Below, piece after piece: positions 7,749 through 16,198 of a stretch of 64,000 bases of DNA. This DNA comes from Candidatus Scybalocola faecavium. Lineage in GTDB: Bacteria > Bacillota > Clostridia > Lachnospirales > Lachnospiraceae. The DNA lies in contig DVFP01000026.1 in NCBI GenBank assembly GCA_018713145.1, positions 1 to 64,000 on the forward strand, read 5' to 3'. The translations under genes and the position numbers were made by a program. The notes below the pieces were generated by a model. That model saw only the letters and a list, made by a program, of their open reading frames with translations. It searched no databases and was not told the origin of the DNA. How positions within the stretch are numbered: the stretch's first letter is position 1; the number at the start of each line of letters is the position of its first letter.

Positions 7749-8693
7749 ATGCAAAAATTTGAAGAACTTTTAAATGAATGGCTAAAATACACAGAAATCC
7801 AAGTAAAGCCATCAACCTATGCCTGCTATTTGCGGCTGGCAAGAACACACATTTATCCATTTTTTAAAGATGTACCTATGGACGCCGTTGACCAGAACAT
7901 GCTTTCTTCATTTATTACCAAAAAGCTTGAAAACGGACGATTAGACGGAGGAGGAGGTCTTTCGGAAAAAACAGTCCGGGACCTTATGTCTATTATTACC
8001 AGTGTTTGTAAATATGCGGAAATTGTTTATAAGATTCCACATCCATCACTTTTAAAATGGAGAAACACTCATTCACCAAAACCGATCAAGGTTTTTAGCC
8101 GTCAGGAGCAAAAAATTTTAGAGGCGTATCTTTCAGATAGCCTTACGCCTTCAACTATGGGAATCCTTATCTGTCTTTACTCCGGTCTTCGGCTTGGAGA
8201 GATTTGTGCCTTGAGATGGGACGATTTGGACATAGATCAGCATATTCTTCATGTACGCCGTACCGTCCAAAGAATTTACCGGCAAGACCATACCCGCACT
8301 ACAGAAATTATTATTGGGGTGCCAAAAACACGCCAGTCTATCCGTGATATTCCGATAGCATCCCGTCTTTGGCCAATATTAGCAACATATAAAACACATT
8401 TTGGTGCTGCTTCCTGTATTATTTCCGAAAAAAACCGTCCTTTTATGGATCCTCGTACTTATCAGCTTCAATATCGGAAATATTTGGCCGAATGTGGTCT
8501 CCCTTACAGAAATTTTCATGCTTTACGACACACTTTTGCAACCCGGTGCATTGAAAATAACATTGACTTAAAAAGTCTTAGCGAAATACTTGGACATGCC
8601 AGTGTGAATCTCACTCTTAATCGTTATGTTCATTCATCTATGGATTTAAAACGGTCCCAAATTGAAAAATTATGCAAAGATTTTAATTTTTAA
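7749..8693 (+). CDS. Tyrosine recombinase, inside the invertible segment
   Basis: Second recombinase, 314 residues, paralogous along its whole length to the one at 6753 (shared STYACY, GGLSEKT, GLRLGEICAL and RNFHxLRHTFATRC blocks). Catalytic residues are all present: Arg in GLRLGEIC, Lys in VPKTRQSIRD, HALRHTFATR, LGHASVN and Tyr in LNRYVH. The start at 7749 has AAGGGGG nearby and lies only 12 bp inside the left repeat. Its gene would flip with the cassette, so its own transcription may depend on orientation. No clear promoter is visible for it in either state. Confidence 0.9.
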   Translation: MQKFEELLNEWLKYTEIQVKPSTYACYLRLARTHIYPFFKDVPMDAVDQNMLSSFITKKLENGRLDGGGGLSEKTVRDLMSIITSVCKYAEIVYKIPHPSLLKWRNTHSPKPIKVFSRQEQKILEAYLSDSLTPSTMGILICLYSGLRLGEICALRWDDLDIDQHILHVRRTVQRIYRQDHTRTTEIIIGVPKTRQSIRDIPIASRLWPILATYKTHFGAASCIISEKNRPFMDPRTYQLQYRKYLAECGLPYRNFHALRHTFATRCIENNIDLKSLSEILGHASVNLTLNRYVHSSMDLKRSQIEKLCKDFNF

Positions 8694-8772
8694 AATTTAT
8701 TTGCATTATTTAGAAATGATTTTGCCCATAAAATTACTTGAATGTATCGATATGACTTAAAATATATATTTA

Positions 8773-8822
8773 TGTGACAGTATATGTGATTTATAAATAG
8801 TATTTTATGTGAGTTTGTGTGA
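8773..8822 (+). promoter_or_regulatory. Four TGTGA boxes upstream of the invertible promoter
   Basis: TGTGA at 8773, 8785, 8808 and 8818, spaced 12, 23 and 10 bp, ending 8 bp before the -35 box at 8831. The array matches the one before the cps promoter at 6613. The rest of 8694-8770 is AT-rich and carries no gene. Confidence 0.55.
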
Positions 8823-8830
8823 TTAAATTA

Positions 8831-8860
8831 TTGACAAAATATGACTAAAGTAAGTATAAT
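8831..8860 (+). promoter_or_regulatory. Invertible promoter, pointing right as assembled
   Basis: TTGACA (8831-8836), 18-bp spacer, TATAAT (8855-8860). It ends two bases before the right inverted repeat, so transcription should begin inside the repeat. As assembled it reads into the gpsA terminator and the antisense strand of gpsA, with no gene to express. Confidence 0.8.
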
Positions 8861-8862
8861 AT

Positions 8863-8888
8863 TTTTCGTAAAGTTAATCACTTTACGA
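8863..8888. repeat. Right inverted repeat (recombinase core site)
   Basis: Exact reverse complement of 7712-7737, with centre TTAATCA between TCGTAAAG and CTTTACGA. Confidence 0.85.
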
Positions 8889-8900
8889 TATTTTTTACGC

Positions 8901-8946
8901 AAAAAAAGACAGAATCCACTGCATATGTTTACAATAGATTCTGTCT
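8901..8946 (-). terminator. Terminator of the gpsA operon
   Basis: AGACAGAATC (8907-8916) and GATTCTGTCT (8937-8946) form a 10-bp stem; on the minus strand it is followed by seven T residues. A second weaker hairpin (ATATGTTTT 8999-9007 with AAAACATAT 9032-9040) overlaps the gpsA stop. Read rightward the first hairpin has only a poor U tract, so it may stop the invertible promoter incompletely. Confidence 0.8.
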
Positions 8947-9039
8947 GAATTGCCTTTTCATTATAAAGTTTTCTCCAATTTTGTTTCCATCCGGATGCAT
9001 ATGTTTTCTCAGAGAATGTTTTTCGCTCTCAAAAACATA

Positions 9040-10041
9040 TCACCTTTTTTGAAACTCCTCTTTCCGCTCCCTCGTGAGCAGATCATTCATGGCATCTCTA
9101 GCCGATTTATTTTCAAATAATACATGGTTGACTTCATCTACGATGGGCATGGCAACATGATACTTTTCAGCCATCTTTTTGGCCGCTTTGGCAGAGTAGA
9201 CCCCTTCCACGACCATTTTTACTTCAGCCATGGCCTCATCTGCAGTGTAACCTTTGCCGATAAGAACACCGGCGTTATGGTTCCGGCTGTGATTGCTGGT
9301 GCAGGTCACGATCAGATCGCCGATACCGGATAGGCCGGCAAAGGTTTCAAGTTTGCCCCCGGCCGCATAGCCCAGACGGGCGATCTCGGCAATGCCCCGG
9401 GTCATCAGGGCAGCCTTTGTGTTGTCTCCCAGGCCCAGGCCGTCAATCACACCTGCTGCCAGAGCGATAATATTTTTTAAGGCTCCTCCCAGCTCAATCC
9501 CCATCATGTCGGAGCTGATATAGACACGAAATACTTCATTCATGAAAATATCCTGGACAAAACGGGCCGTTGCCTCGGATCTGGCTCCGGCCACTACTGT
9601 GGTCGGCATCCGGCGGCCAACCTCTTCTGCATGGGAAGGTCCGGATAAAACAGCTACATCGGCCCATGGGATTTCTTCTTTTATTATATCTGTCATCGTA
9701 TCCAAAGTGTTTTCTTCAATCCCCTTAGCGACATTGACGATCACCTGACCCTCCCGGACCCAGGGCGCTGCCTGACGGCCGGTGGACCGGATAAATACAC
9801 TGGGAACAGCAAAGACAAGAAGGTCCTTATCTTTACAGGCCAGGGCCAGATCCCCGGTCATGGTAATAGTCTCCGGAAGATGGACGCCGGGAAGTTTTGC
9901 CTTGTTTTCCCGATCCTCACTTAATGCCTTCACCTCTTCCGGCAAGGCGGACCACAAAGTCACTTCATGGCCATTATCACACAAAACGCAGGCCAGAGCG
10001 CAGCCCCAGCCGCCGGCGCCGATGACGCTTACCTTTTTCAT
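9040..10041 (-). CDS. gpsA: NAD(P)H-dependent glycerol-3-phosphate dehydrogenase
   Basis: Reduces dihydroxyacetone phosphate to sn-glycerol-3-phosphate for phospholipid synthesis, in the cytoplasm. The dinucleotide fold opens with GAGGWGCALA (6-15). Other family blocks are NVAKGIEE, the catalytic lysine in GGALKNIIALAAG, and FAGLSGIGDLIVTCTS. Its 333 residues are normal for the family. It overlaps plsY by 4 bp, coupling production of glycerol-3-phosphate to its acylation; der lies just upstream. Confidence 0.97.
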   Translation of the reverse strand: MKKVSVIGAGGWGCALACVLCDNGHEVTLWSALPEEVKALSEDRENKAKLPGVHLPETITMTGDLALACKDKDLLVFAVPSVFIRSTGRQAAPWVREGQVIVNVAKGIEENTLDTMTDIIKEEIPWADVAVLSGPSHAEEVGRRMPTTVVAGARSEATARFVQDIFMNEVFRVYISSDMMGIELGGALKNIIALAAGVIDGLGLGDNTKAALMTRGIAEIARLGYAAGGKLETFAGLSGIGDLIVTCTSNHSRNHNAGVLIGKGYTADEAMAEVKMVVEGVYSAKAAKKMAEKYHVAMPIVDEVNHVLFENKSARDAMNDLLTRERKEEFQKR

Positions 10042-10679
10042 TCTTCCTTACTTCCTTCCTCAGCTTTCTTTTTCTTCTTATCAAAACGGTTTTCCGTACC
10101 ATTGATCAGCCGGACGATATTCGCCCGGTGACGCCAGAAAGCCATAGCGCAGAAAGCCAGACTTACAAAAAACAGATGCCAGTGTCCCGGGTGAAAGATC
10201 ACCACAAATATGGGAAAAAGGGCTGCCAGCACAAGAGAGCTGACGGATACATACCGGGTCAGGAAAAACGTCAGGAAAAATCCGATAAATCCCGGAATGA
10301 TAAACCGCACATCAAAGGCAGCCATCACCGCGCTGGTAACGGCAATCCCCTTTCCCCCTTTAAATTTCAGATAAAATGGATAGTTGTGGCCAAGGACAAC
10401 GCCAAAGCCGGTATACATAGTTAAAAGCAGGTTATTTGGGGAATCCGGATAAATCACAAAACGCACTAAAAGAATAGCTAAAATCGCTTTAATGGCGTCT
10501 CCAAAATAAGTAATATAACCGGCCTTTTTCCCAAGGACACGCATGGTGTTTGTGGTGCCTACATTCCCGCTGCCGTATTTATGAATATCAATGCCGTGAA
10601 GGCGGCCGTAAAAGTATCCGGTCTGAAAACAGCCGAACACATAGCCAATAACCAGACAAATGATGATTTCAATGATCAT
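10038..10679 (-). CDS. plsY: Acyl-phosphate:glycerol-3-phosphate acyltransferase
   Basis: Integral membrane enzyme that acylates glycerol-3-phosphate using acyl-phosphate made by PlsX (also in this window at 33.3 kb). Several membrane helices and the three PlsY motifs are visible: GSGNVGTTNTMRVLG, GHNYPFYLKFKGGKG and WRHRANIVRL near the C-terminus. A lysine-rich tail follows. It sits between gpsA and der with overlaps of a few bases, so the three are surely co-transcribed. Confidence 0.96.
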   Translation of the reverse strand: MIIEIIICLVIGYVFGCFQTGYFYGRLHGIDIHKYGSGNVGTTNTMRVLGKKAGYITYFGDAIKAILAILLVRFVIYPDSPNNLLLTMYTGFGVVLGHNYPFYLKFKGGKGIAVTSAVMAAFDVRFIIPGFIGFFLTFFLTRYVSVSSLVLAALFPIFVVIFHPGHWHLFFVSLAFCAMAFWRHRANIVRLINGTENRFDKKKKKAEEGSKEE

Positions 10680-10685
10680 AATGAA

Positions 10686-12011
10686 TTACTCCTTTTCTTT
10701 GCGCTCCCGGTAAATAAACCGCATAGGGGTTCCCCGGAAGCCGAAAGCTTCACGGATCTTATTTTCAATATAGCGGGTATATGAAAAATGAGTCAGCTCT
10801 TTGTCATTGATAAAGATAACAAAGGTTGGCGGCTTAACAGACACTTGGGTAATATAGTAAAGGCGCAGCCGCTTGCCCTTATCTGACGGGGGCTGCTTCA
10901 TAGCCACGGCCTCAGACAGGATTTCATTAAGTACACCGGTGCCTACTCTTAAGGCACAGTTTTCAATAACAGCATCAATGGTCTCATACAGCTTGTTTAA
11001 CCGCTGGCCGGTCAGGGCGGAGATAAAGATCAGCTCTGCATAAGGCATGTACGCCAGCTTTTCCCGGATCTCTTCCGTAAATTTATAAATGGTCTTATCA
11101 TCCTTTGGAATGGCGTCCCATTTATTGACGGCGATGATCATACCTTTGCCCCGCTCATGGGCGATACCGGCGATCTTTGCGTCCTGCTCGGTAACCCCTT
11201 CCGTGGCATCGATTAAAAGCACTACCACATCGGCCCGGTCTACTGCTGTGACGGTTCGGATAATACTGTAACGCTCCAGTTCTTCCTTGATCTTGCTTTT
11301 CCGGCGAAGGCCTGCTGTATCAATAAAGACATATTCTTTTCCATTATGCTTTACCGGGGTGTCAATAGCGTCCCGGGTCGTTCCCGCAATATTGGAAACG
11401 ATCACCCGGTCCTCCCCGACCAGCTTGTTTACCAGAGAGGACTTTCCTACGTTAGGCTTTCCTACTACGGCAATCTTTGGCCGCTCGTCCTCTTCCTCAG
11501 TCATATCCTCAGGATCAAAATGCTTGACCACTTCATCCAGCATATCTCCCAGACCCAGACGGGAAGCGGCAGATACAGGGATGGGATCACCGATGCCTAA
11601 GTTATAAAATTCATACACATCCGGCATCAGCTTGTTAAAGTTGTCTACTTTATTGACCACAAGCACCACCGGCTTATGGGAGCGGCGCAGCATGTCCGCC
11701 ACTTTAAAGTCCGCGTCTACCAGGCCCTGGCGCACATCAGTGATAAACATGATCACATCTGCGGTGTCAATGGCGATCTGCGCCTGCTGACGCATACTGG
11801 ATAAGATCAGGTCCTTGCTTTCCGGCTCAATACCGCCGGTATCAATTAATGTAAACTGCATATTCAGCCAGGTCACATCCGCATAGATCCGGTCCCGGGT
11901 CACACCGGGGGTATCCTTTACGATGCTGATCTGCTGGCCTGCAAGTGCGTTAAATAACGTAGATTTTCCCACATTTGGGCGTCCTACGATAGCTACAATC
12001 GGTCTGCTCAT
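10686..12011 (-). CDS. der: Ribosome-assembly GTPase Der
   Basis: Double-domain GTPase needed for 50S subunit maturation. Two G domains each carry a P-loop (GRPNVGKST at about 9-17 and GKPNVGKSS near 184), DTGG/DTAG switch motifs and NKVD/NKWD specificity motifs, followed by a C-terminal KH-like domain. Its 441 residues are standard. It lies between the DUF512 gene and plsY, a common clostridial order. Confidence 0.97.
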   Translation of the reverse strand: MSRPIVAIVGRPNVGKSTLFNALAGQQISIVKDTPGVTRDRIYADVTWLNMQFTLIDTGGIEPESKDLILSSMRQQAQIAIDTADVIMFITDVRQGLVDADFKVADMLRRSHKPVVLVVNKVDNFNKLMPDVYEFYNLGIGDPIPVSAASRLGLGDMLDEVVKHFDPEDMTEEEDERPKIAVVGKPNVGKSSLVNKLVGEDRVIVSNIAGTTRDAIDTPVKHNGKEYVFIDTAGLRRKSKIKEELERYSIIRTVTAVDRADVVVLLIDATEGVTEQDAKIAGIAHERGKGMIIAVNKWDAIPKDDKTIYKFTEEIREKLAYMPYAELIFISALTGQRLNKLYETIDAVIENCALRVGTGVLNEILSEAVAMKQPPSDKGKRLRLYYITQVSVKPPTFVIFINDKELTHFSYTRYIENKIREAFGFRGTPMRFIYRERKEKE

Positions 12012-12048
12012 AGGTTCTCCTTTTCTTTATGGCTGTTCCTCCCTGAAA

Positions 12049-13374
12049 TTACAGGGTATCCTGGCCTAACATTTTTAAAATAAGGTCGTCTCCATTTGAT
12101 TTTATAATATCTACCGGAACTTGTAAAGCCTTTTCAATGTCCAGGGTGGTCATGTCATCCAAAAGGACATTTTCGCCGCTGCGCAGCATATTTATGGGCA
12201 GAAGGAGCACATCCCCCAGATCCTTTCCCTGAAGCTGAGCCACAATATCCTGTCCAGTCAACAGTCCGGTAACAGTGATGGATTCCCCGAAAAACTTATT
12301 TTTAATACAATGGACATCCACCTGGATATTGGGGTATTTTTCCATAAGCGCCTTTGTCAGCTCTTGTATATAGCCGCTGGCCAGCACGCCGCTGACAATA
12401 GAGACATGGCGTTTCCGGTCATCTCCGGTAAGCTCACTTAAGGCTTCATTAAATTCTTCAATTAAAAGGCGCATCATGCCAATGCCATTTTCCAGCTGTC
12501 CGTAACCGTCATACTCTTCCTGGGAAGGCAGGGGCCGACCGGCCATAATATACCATTCGTCTCCTGCATAAATAAAGCGGTTGTCATACTCATCAAGAAG
12601 ACGCTTCTGCCATTTTTCAATCTGATCCAGCACTTTTCCGGCATCCTCTTCGGTAAACGGCTCTACCGGATAAAGACCGTCCCGAAAACGGGTAAAGCCC
12701 ATGGGAACTACTGAAACCCCTTCCATCCATGGCATATACCGGCTAAGATCCTCAATGGTCCGGTCCAGATGCTCCCCGTCATTAATATTTTTACACAAAA
12801 CGATCTGAGCGTTCATCTGGATCCGCCCCTCATACAGCTTTTGAAGCTGGCCGGCAAGCTTTCCCGCAAACCGGTTGTGGAGCATCATGCACCGAAGGTC
12901 CGGTTCTGTAGTATGGACGGAAATATTGATCGGCTCCAGACGGTATTTAATGATCCGGTCCAGATCCTTGTCTTTCATATTGGTCATGGTAATATAATTG
13001 CCCTGCAAAAAAGATAAGCGGGAATCGTCATCTTTAAAATACATAGTTTCCCGCATCCCGGGAGGAAGCTGGTCAATAAAACAGAAAATACATTTATTGG
13101 CACAGGAGCGGTAATCATCCATAAGAGAGGATTCGAAGGTAATGCCCAGGTCTTCGTCAAAGTCCTTTTCAATCTCCAGCTCCCACTCTTCCCCATTTTC
13201 TTTAATGACATTTAATACAACAAAAGTATCATTGATCAAAAACTGATAGTCAAACACATCCTCCATGACCTGATGGTTGACCATATACACCGCATCCCCA
13301 GGCACAAGGTCCATTTCCTGGGCAATACTTCCTTCTTCCACGGAAGCGATCACATGAAGATACTTTTTACTCAC
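12049..13374 (-). CDS. DUF512 radical-SAM-like protein with PDZ domain
   Basis: A 441-residue protein found beside der in many clostridia; its reaction is unknown. An N-terminal PDZ-like region (about 5-60) is followed by a cysteine cluster (CANKCIFCF) like a radical-SAM iron-sulfur site, then LPPGMRETMYFKDDDSR, and the DUF512 C-terminus. I placed the start at the GTG at 13374, with GAGG eight bases upstream; another GTG at 13383 overlaps that site. Three tandem copies of a 52-bp repeat begin 14 bp upstream of the start. Confidence 0.8.
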   Translation of the reverse strand: MSKKYLHVIASVEEGSIAQEMDLVPGDAVYMVNHQVMEDVFDYQFLINDTFVVLNVIKENGEEWELEIEKDFDEDLGITFESSLMDDYRSCANKCIFCFIDQLPPGMRETMYFKDDDSRLSFLQGNYITMTNMKDKDLDRIIKYRLEPINISVHTTEPDLRCMMLHNRFAGKLAGQLQKLYEGRIQMNAQIVLCKNINDGEHLDRTIEDLSRYMPWMEGVSVVPMGFTRFRDGLYPVEPFTEEDAGKVLDQIEKWQKRLLDEYDNRFIYAGDEWYIMAGRPLPSQEEYDGYGQLENGIGMMRLLIEEFNEALSELTGDDRKRHVSIVSGVLASGYIQELTKALMEKYPNIQVDVHCIKNKFFGESITVTGLLTGQDIVAQLQGKDLGDVLLLPINMLRSGENVLLDDMTTLDIEKALQVPVDIIKSNGDDLILKMLGQDTL

Positions 13375-13387
13375 CAGACTCACCTCG

Positions 13388-13544
13388 TTTCATTATTTTC
13401 GCCGTGCCCCTCACGGCATAAGGGTATCCCCTTGCGGGATTTCATTATTTTCGCCGTGCCTTTCACGGCATACAGGTATCCCCTTGCGGGATTTCATTAT
13501 TTTTGCCGTGCCCCTTCACGGCATAAGGGTATCCCCTTGCGGGA
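13388..13544. repeat. Three tandem copies of a 52-bp two-hairpin repeat
   Basis: Copies at 13388-13439, 13440-13491 and 13492-13544, nearly identical. Each holds GCCGTG/CACGGC and AAGGG/CCCTT hairpins, the latter with a GATA loop on the coding strand. The first copy lies just upstream of the DUF512 gene; the third encodes the C-terminus and stop codon of PgeF. Related copies occur at 18434, 46262 and 55786. Confidence 0.9.
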
Positions 13545-14441
13545 CTTCATTATAAATCCTGCCAGGCTCCCCCGCTTTGTTCCCTGGCTTCTGTGGGACC
13601 ACAAAAGATCCGGATGGCAGTGGGTACACAGGCCGGAAACATGGATATTTTCCCGGGGAATGCCTGCGTCCTGTAAAATATACACATTGGCCTTCCACAG
13701 ATCCAGAAGGTACTTGCCATTTCCTTTATTTTTCAGGAAATCCTCACACTGGTTTTTAGAAAATTCCCGGGCAAAGGCCTCGGCTACATCCCCGCTGACC
13801 TCATAGCAGTTTCCGCAAATACTCGGCCCGATAACGGCCACTAAATCTTTGGGATCACAGCCGTAATGTTCCTTCATGGCCCGAACCGTTGCCTGGCCCA
13901 TACGGCCAACAGTGCCCCGCCATCCGGAATGGCTGGAGCCGATAACCTTCTTTTTTACGTCCACGAAAAAAAGCGGGACACAGTCAGCGAAAAATGTGAC
14001 AATGGCAGCTCCAGGCTCATCAGTGATAAAACCGTCCACACCGTCCTCATCTCTTGGGAATAGGATCCCTTTGCCGCCCTCGGCTCTGCCCACGGGACGG
14101 ACGCAGGTAGTGTGGGTCTGATGGGTCAGGATCATTTCTTCCGGTGCAATACCAATGGCCTGGCCAAACCGGCGGAAATTTTCCATAGCATCCTTTGGAT
14201 CATCTCCCCGGGTAAAGGACAGGTTCATAGAGGCAAAGTCTCCCTTGCTGACCCCGCCGCCCCGGGTAGAAAATCCGTGGGTCAGCCAGGGGATCTTGTC
14301 AAGGACCCGAAACCGGATCACCGGCACCTGGTCTCCCATTACAGCCACGTAGGCCTCACTGGTGTTTAACTGTTCCACATATGTATTTATTTCTTCCATA
14401 TATACGTGTTTGTCCTGCCCACAGGCATTTATTTCTTCCAT
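13497..14441 (-). CDS. pgeF: Peptidoglycan editing factor PgeF (YfiH/DUF152)
   Basis: Zinc-containing laccase-fold protein; family members remove wrongly made muropeptide precursors and also act on purine nucleosides. Metal-site blocks are present: THQTHTTCVR, FADCVPLFF and SHSGWRGTVGRM. GGGAGG before the ATG at 14441 sets the start; the ten upstream codons overlap the next gene. The last 17 residues are encoded by a dispersed hairpin repeat that also gives the stop codon, so this tail is probably not part of the conserved fold. Confidence 0.9.
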   Translation of the reverse strand: MEEINACGQDKHVYMEEINTYVEQLNTSEAYVAVMGDQVPVIRFRVLDKIPWLTHGFSTRGGGVSKGDFASMNLSFTRGDDPKDAMENFRRFGQAIGIAPEEMILTHQTHTTCVRPVGRAEGGKGILFPRDEDGVDGFITDEPGAAIVTFFADCVPLFFVDVKKKVIGSSHSGWRGTVGRMGQATVRAMKEHYGCDPKDLVAVIGPSICGNCYEVSGDVAEAFAREFSKNQCEDFLKNKGNGKYLLDLWKANVYILQDAGIPRENIHVSGLCTHCHPDLLWSHRSQGTKRGSLAGFIMKSRKGIPLCREGARQK

Positions 14442-14454
14442 CACGGCACCTCCC

Positions 14455-15579
14455 TTACAAAGTAAAGGCATTTTTATCCAGGGTCATGTCCCCGGCTAAA
14501 ATACTTACAACATCAAAACGTACCGGTGTATCCTGAGGAAGGTTGTTTTCCATAAGATACCACTGGGCGCAGCGGATGATCCGCTGCTGTTTTTTCTCAT
14601 CTACAGCTTCCTGGGGACTTCCCATGTTTTTGTCTGCCCGGTACTTGACTTCCACAAATGCATAAGTATCCCCATCTTTGCCGATCATATCCACCTCGCC
14701 CATAACGCACCGATAGTTCCGAACCAGGATCTCATACCCGTTTTTCTCTAAAAAGGCAGCGGCCCCGGTTTCAAAATAGGTGCCCCGGGCATGATGGTCT
14801 GCAGTTTTCTTTTTTTCACCGGAAAGAATCCCGCCGATAAATGTAGCCCGGTGGATGGGGGACGGACCATCAGCCTTTAACTTGTCCATGTGCCCCTGGG
14901 TCCCATAGCCTTTGTTCTGTGCAAAGCCGTAGCCGGGAAATATCTGGTCATAGTCCTGCATCATCCGGTCCCTGGTCACCTTTGCGATCACGCTGGCAGC
15001 GGCAATGGACAAACTTTTAGCGTCACCCTTGATGATCGGCACCTGCATAATATCCACCCCTGGGATACGCACCGCATCATTAAGGAGCACATCCGGCTTT
15101 ACCGACAGCTTTGAAATAGCCTGGCGCATAGCCTCATAAGTGGCCTGTAAAATATTGATCTCATCAATCCGCTGAGCATCAACAATGCCTACCCCTACGC
15201 TGACCGCCTCTTCCATGATCACATCATAAAGTTCCTCTCTGCGGGCCGGGGTCAGCTTTTTGGAATCATTTAAGTATAAGATCCGGCTGTCCTTAGGTAA
15301 AACCACCGCTCCAGCTACTACCGGACCGGCCAGAGGCCCCCGTCCGGCTTCATCAATGCCGCAGATATACTCAGCGTTGGGATATTTTTTTTCATACTCG
15401 GTCATCCCTTCCAGGCGGTCATACTCCTTTTGGAGCTTTTCCTGAGCTTTTTTTACCTGGCGGATCAGGGCCTGGACTCCGGAACGGGAATCTTCCTCAT
15501 AGAGGCGGCAAAGCTGCTCCTTTTCCTCAAAAGAGGCATTGTCAAATTCCTGTTTGATTTCTTTTATACTTTTAGACAT
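14455..15579 (-). CDS. rnhB: Ribonuclease HII fused to a YraN (UPF0102) nuclease-like domain
   Basis: Two normally separate proteins in one 374-residue frame. Residues about 70-255 are RNase HII, which cuts RNA-DNA hybrids at ribonucleotides (CGIDEAGRGPLAGPVV, LNDSKKLTP, AAASVIAKVTRD, NKGYGTQGHMD). Residues about 265-374 are the YraN domain, with a restriction-endonuclease-like core (GEVDMIGKDG, YAFVEVKYR). The start at 15579 follows an AGAAGGGA site. The neighbour lepB-ylqF-rnhB order is usual, but yraN is normally a separate gene. No frameshift is needed to read through, so the fusion is real in this assembly. Confidence 0.93.
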   Translation of the reverse strand: MSKSIKEIKQEFDNASFEEKEQLCRLYEEDSRSGVQALIRQVKKAQEKLQKEYDRLEGMTEYEKKYPNAEYICGIDEAGRGPLAGPVVAGAVVLPKDSRILYLNDSKKLTPARREELYDVIMEEAVSVGVGIVDAQRIDEINILQATYEAMRQAISKLSVKPDVLLNDAVRIPGVDIMQVPIIKGDAKSLSIAAASVIAKVTRDRMMQDYDQIFPGYGFAQNKGYGTQGHMDKLKADGPSPIHRATFIGGILSGEKKKTADHHARGTYFETGAAAFLEKNGYEILVRNYRCVMGEVDMIGKDGDTYAFVEVKYRADKNMGSPQEAVDEKKQQRIIRCAQWYLMENNLPQDTPVRFDVVSILAGDMTLDKNAFTL

Positions 15580-15667
15580 GAAAAATCCCTTCTGTTCTTT
15601 TAGATCATAGACTTTTGCATGTAACAGTATATGATAATTTGGAGAGAATTGCAAGCTGCGGAACTGT

Positions 15668-16097
15668 TTGCGGGGTGACCAGCAACGGCTAGAGATTTAC
15701 GAGCAGCAGGTCATTGAGGAAACGGCACAACTCCCAGATACCTTTATTATTTTCATCTGCGATTTCCCATTATCCGATAATCCCCTGTATAAATACACTT
15801 ATTACAGTGTTTGCCAGGAAAATGGAGAAAGACCCCTCTTCGTCATCCAATGAATTACAAGACGATGAATATATTGCATCTTTACAAAAACAGATTCAAT
15901 CCATTAAACTTAACCGTGAAATGGAGGCGCGTTATATGTTATTAGAAGAAATGCTGAAAGACGAACGTCAAGCCGGTTGGGAAGCAGGTAATAAAGATGG
16001 CAGTCAAAAAACTCTAACCCTTTTAAATCTGCTGGCCAAAAAGCTGGCTGCCCTTGGCAGGACTGATGAGCTGACAAAAGCACTTGAAGACTTGTAA
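15668..16097 (+). pseudogene. Remnant of an Rpn-type PD-(D/E)XK transposase/nuclease
   Basis: Two overlapping frames carry pieces of one protein: 15668-15853 reads IYEQQVIEETAQLPDTFIIFICDF and YKYTYYSVCQENG, typical of the middle of Rpn proteins, and 15845-16097 reads DDEYIASLQ and NREMEARYMLLEEMLKDE, typical of their C-terminal region. The N-terminal nuclease core is missing, a stretch between the blocks is deleted, and the frame shifts near 15850. It is a decayed copy between rnhB and lepB. Confidence 0.75.
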
Positions 16098-16198
16098 ACA
16101 GAGGAATCCTGTTTACAAAAGATAAACACGGCCCCGGTCCGGCAATTGCTTTTCCGGCTGTTCCGCCAAAAAATACCACAGACTTACCCCCATGACAA

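Larger units (their letters stand above)
7712..8888. mobile_element. Predicted invertible DNA cassette (promoter switch)
   Basis: Two perfect 26-bp inverted repeats (7712-7737, 8863-8888) enclose 1,125 bp holding one recombinase gene (7749-8693) and a rightward promoter (8831-8860). Each repeat is a near-palindrome with a 7-bp asymmetric centre, TGATTAA on the left and its reverse complement TTAATCA on the right, so recombination between them should invert the segment. A position x maps to 16600-x, which moves the promoter to about 7740-7769 reading left, with transcription starting near 7733, about 40 bp before the recombinase start at 7694. No obvious terminator separates that gene from cpsB. 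Inversion itself is inferred. Confidence 0.75.

Noticed and set aside
7710-8890. The two inverted repeats as ends of an insertion sequence
   Set aside because: They are internal palindromes with a 7-bp asymmetric centre and no target-site duplication, and the gene inside is a tyrosine recombinase, so a crossover-site reading fits better.
13388-13544. CRISPR array
   Set aside because: The three units abut with no unique spacers.
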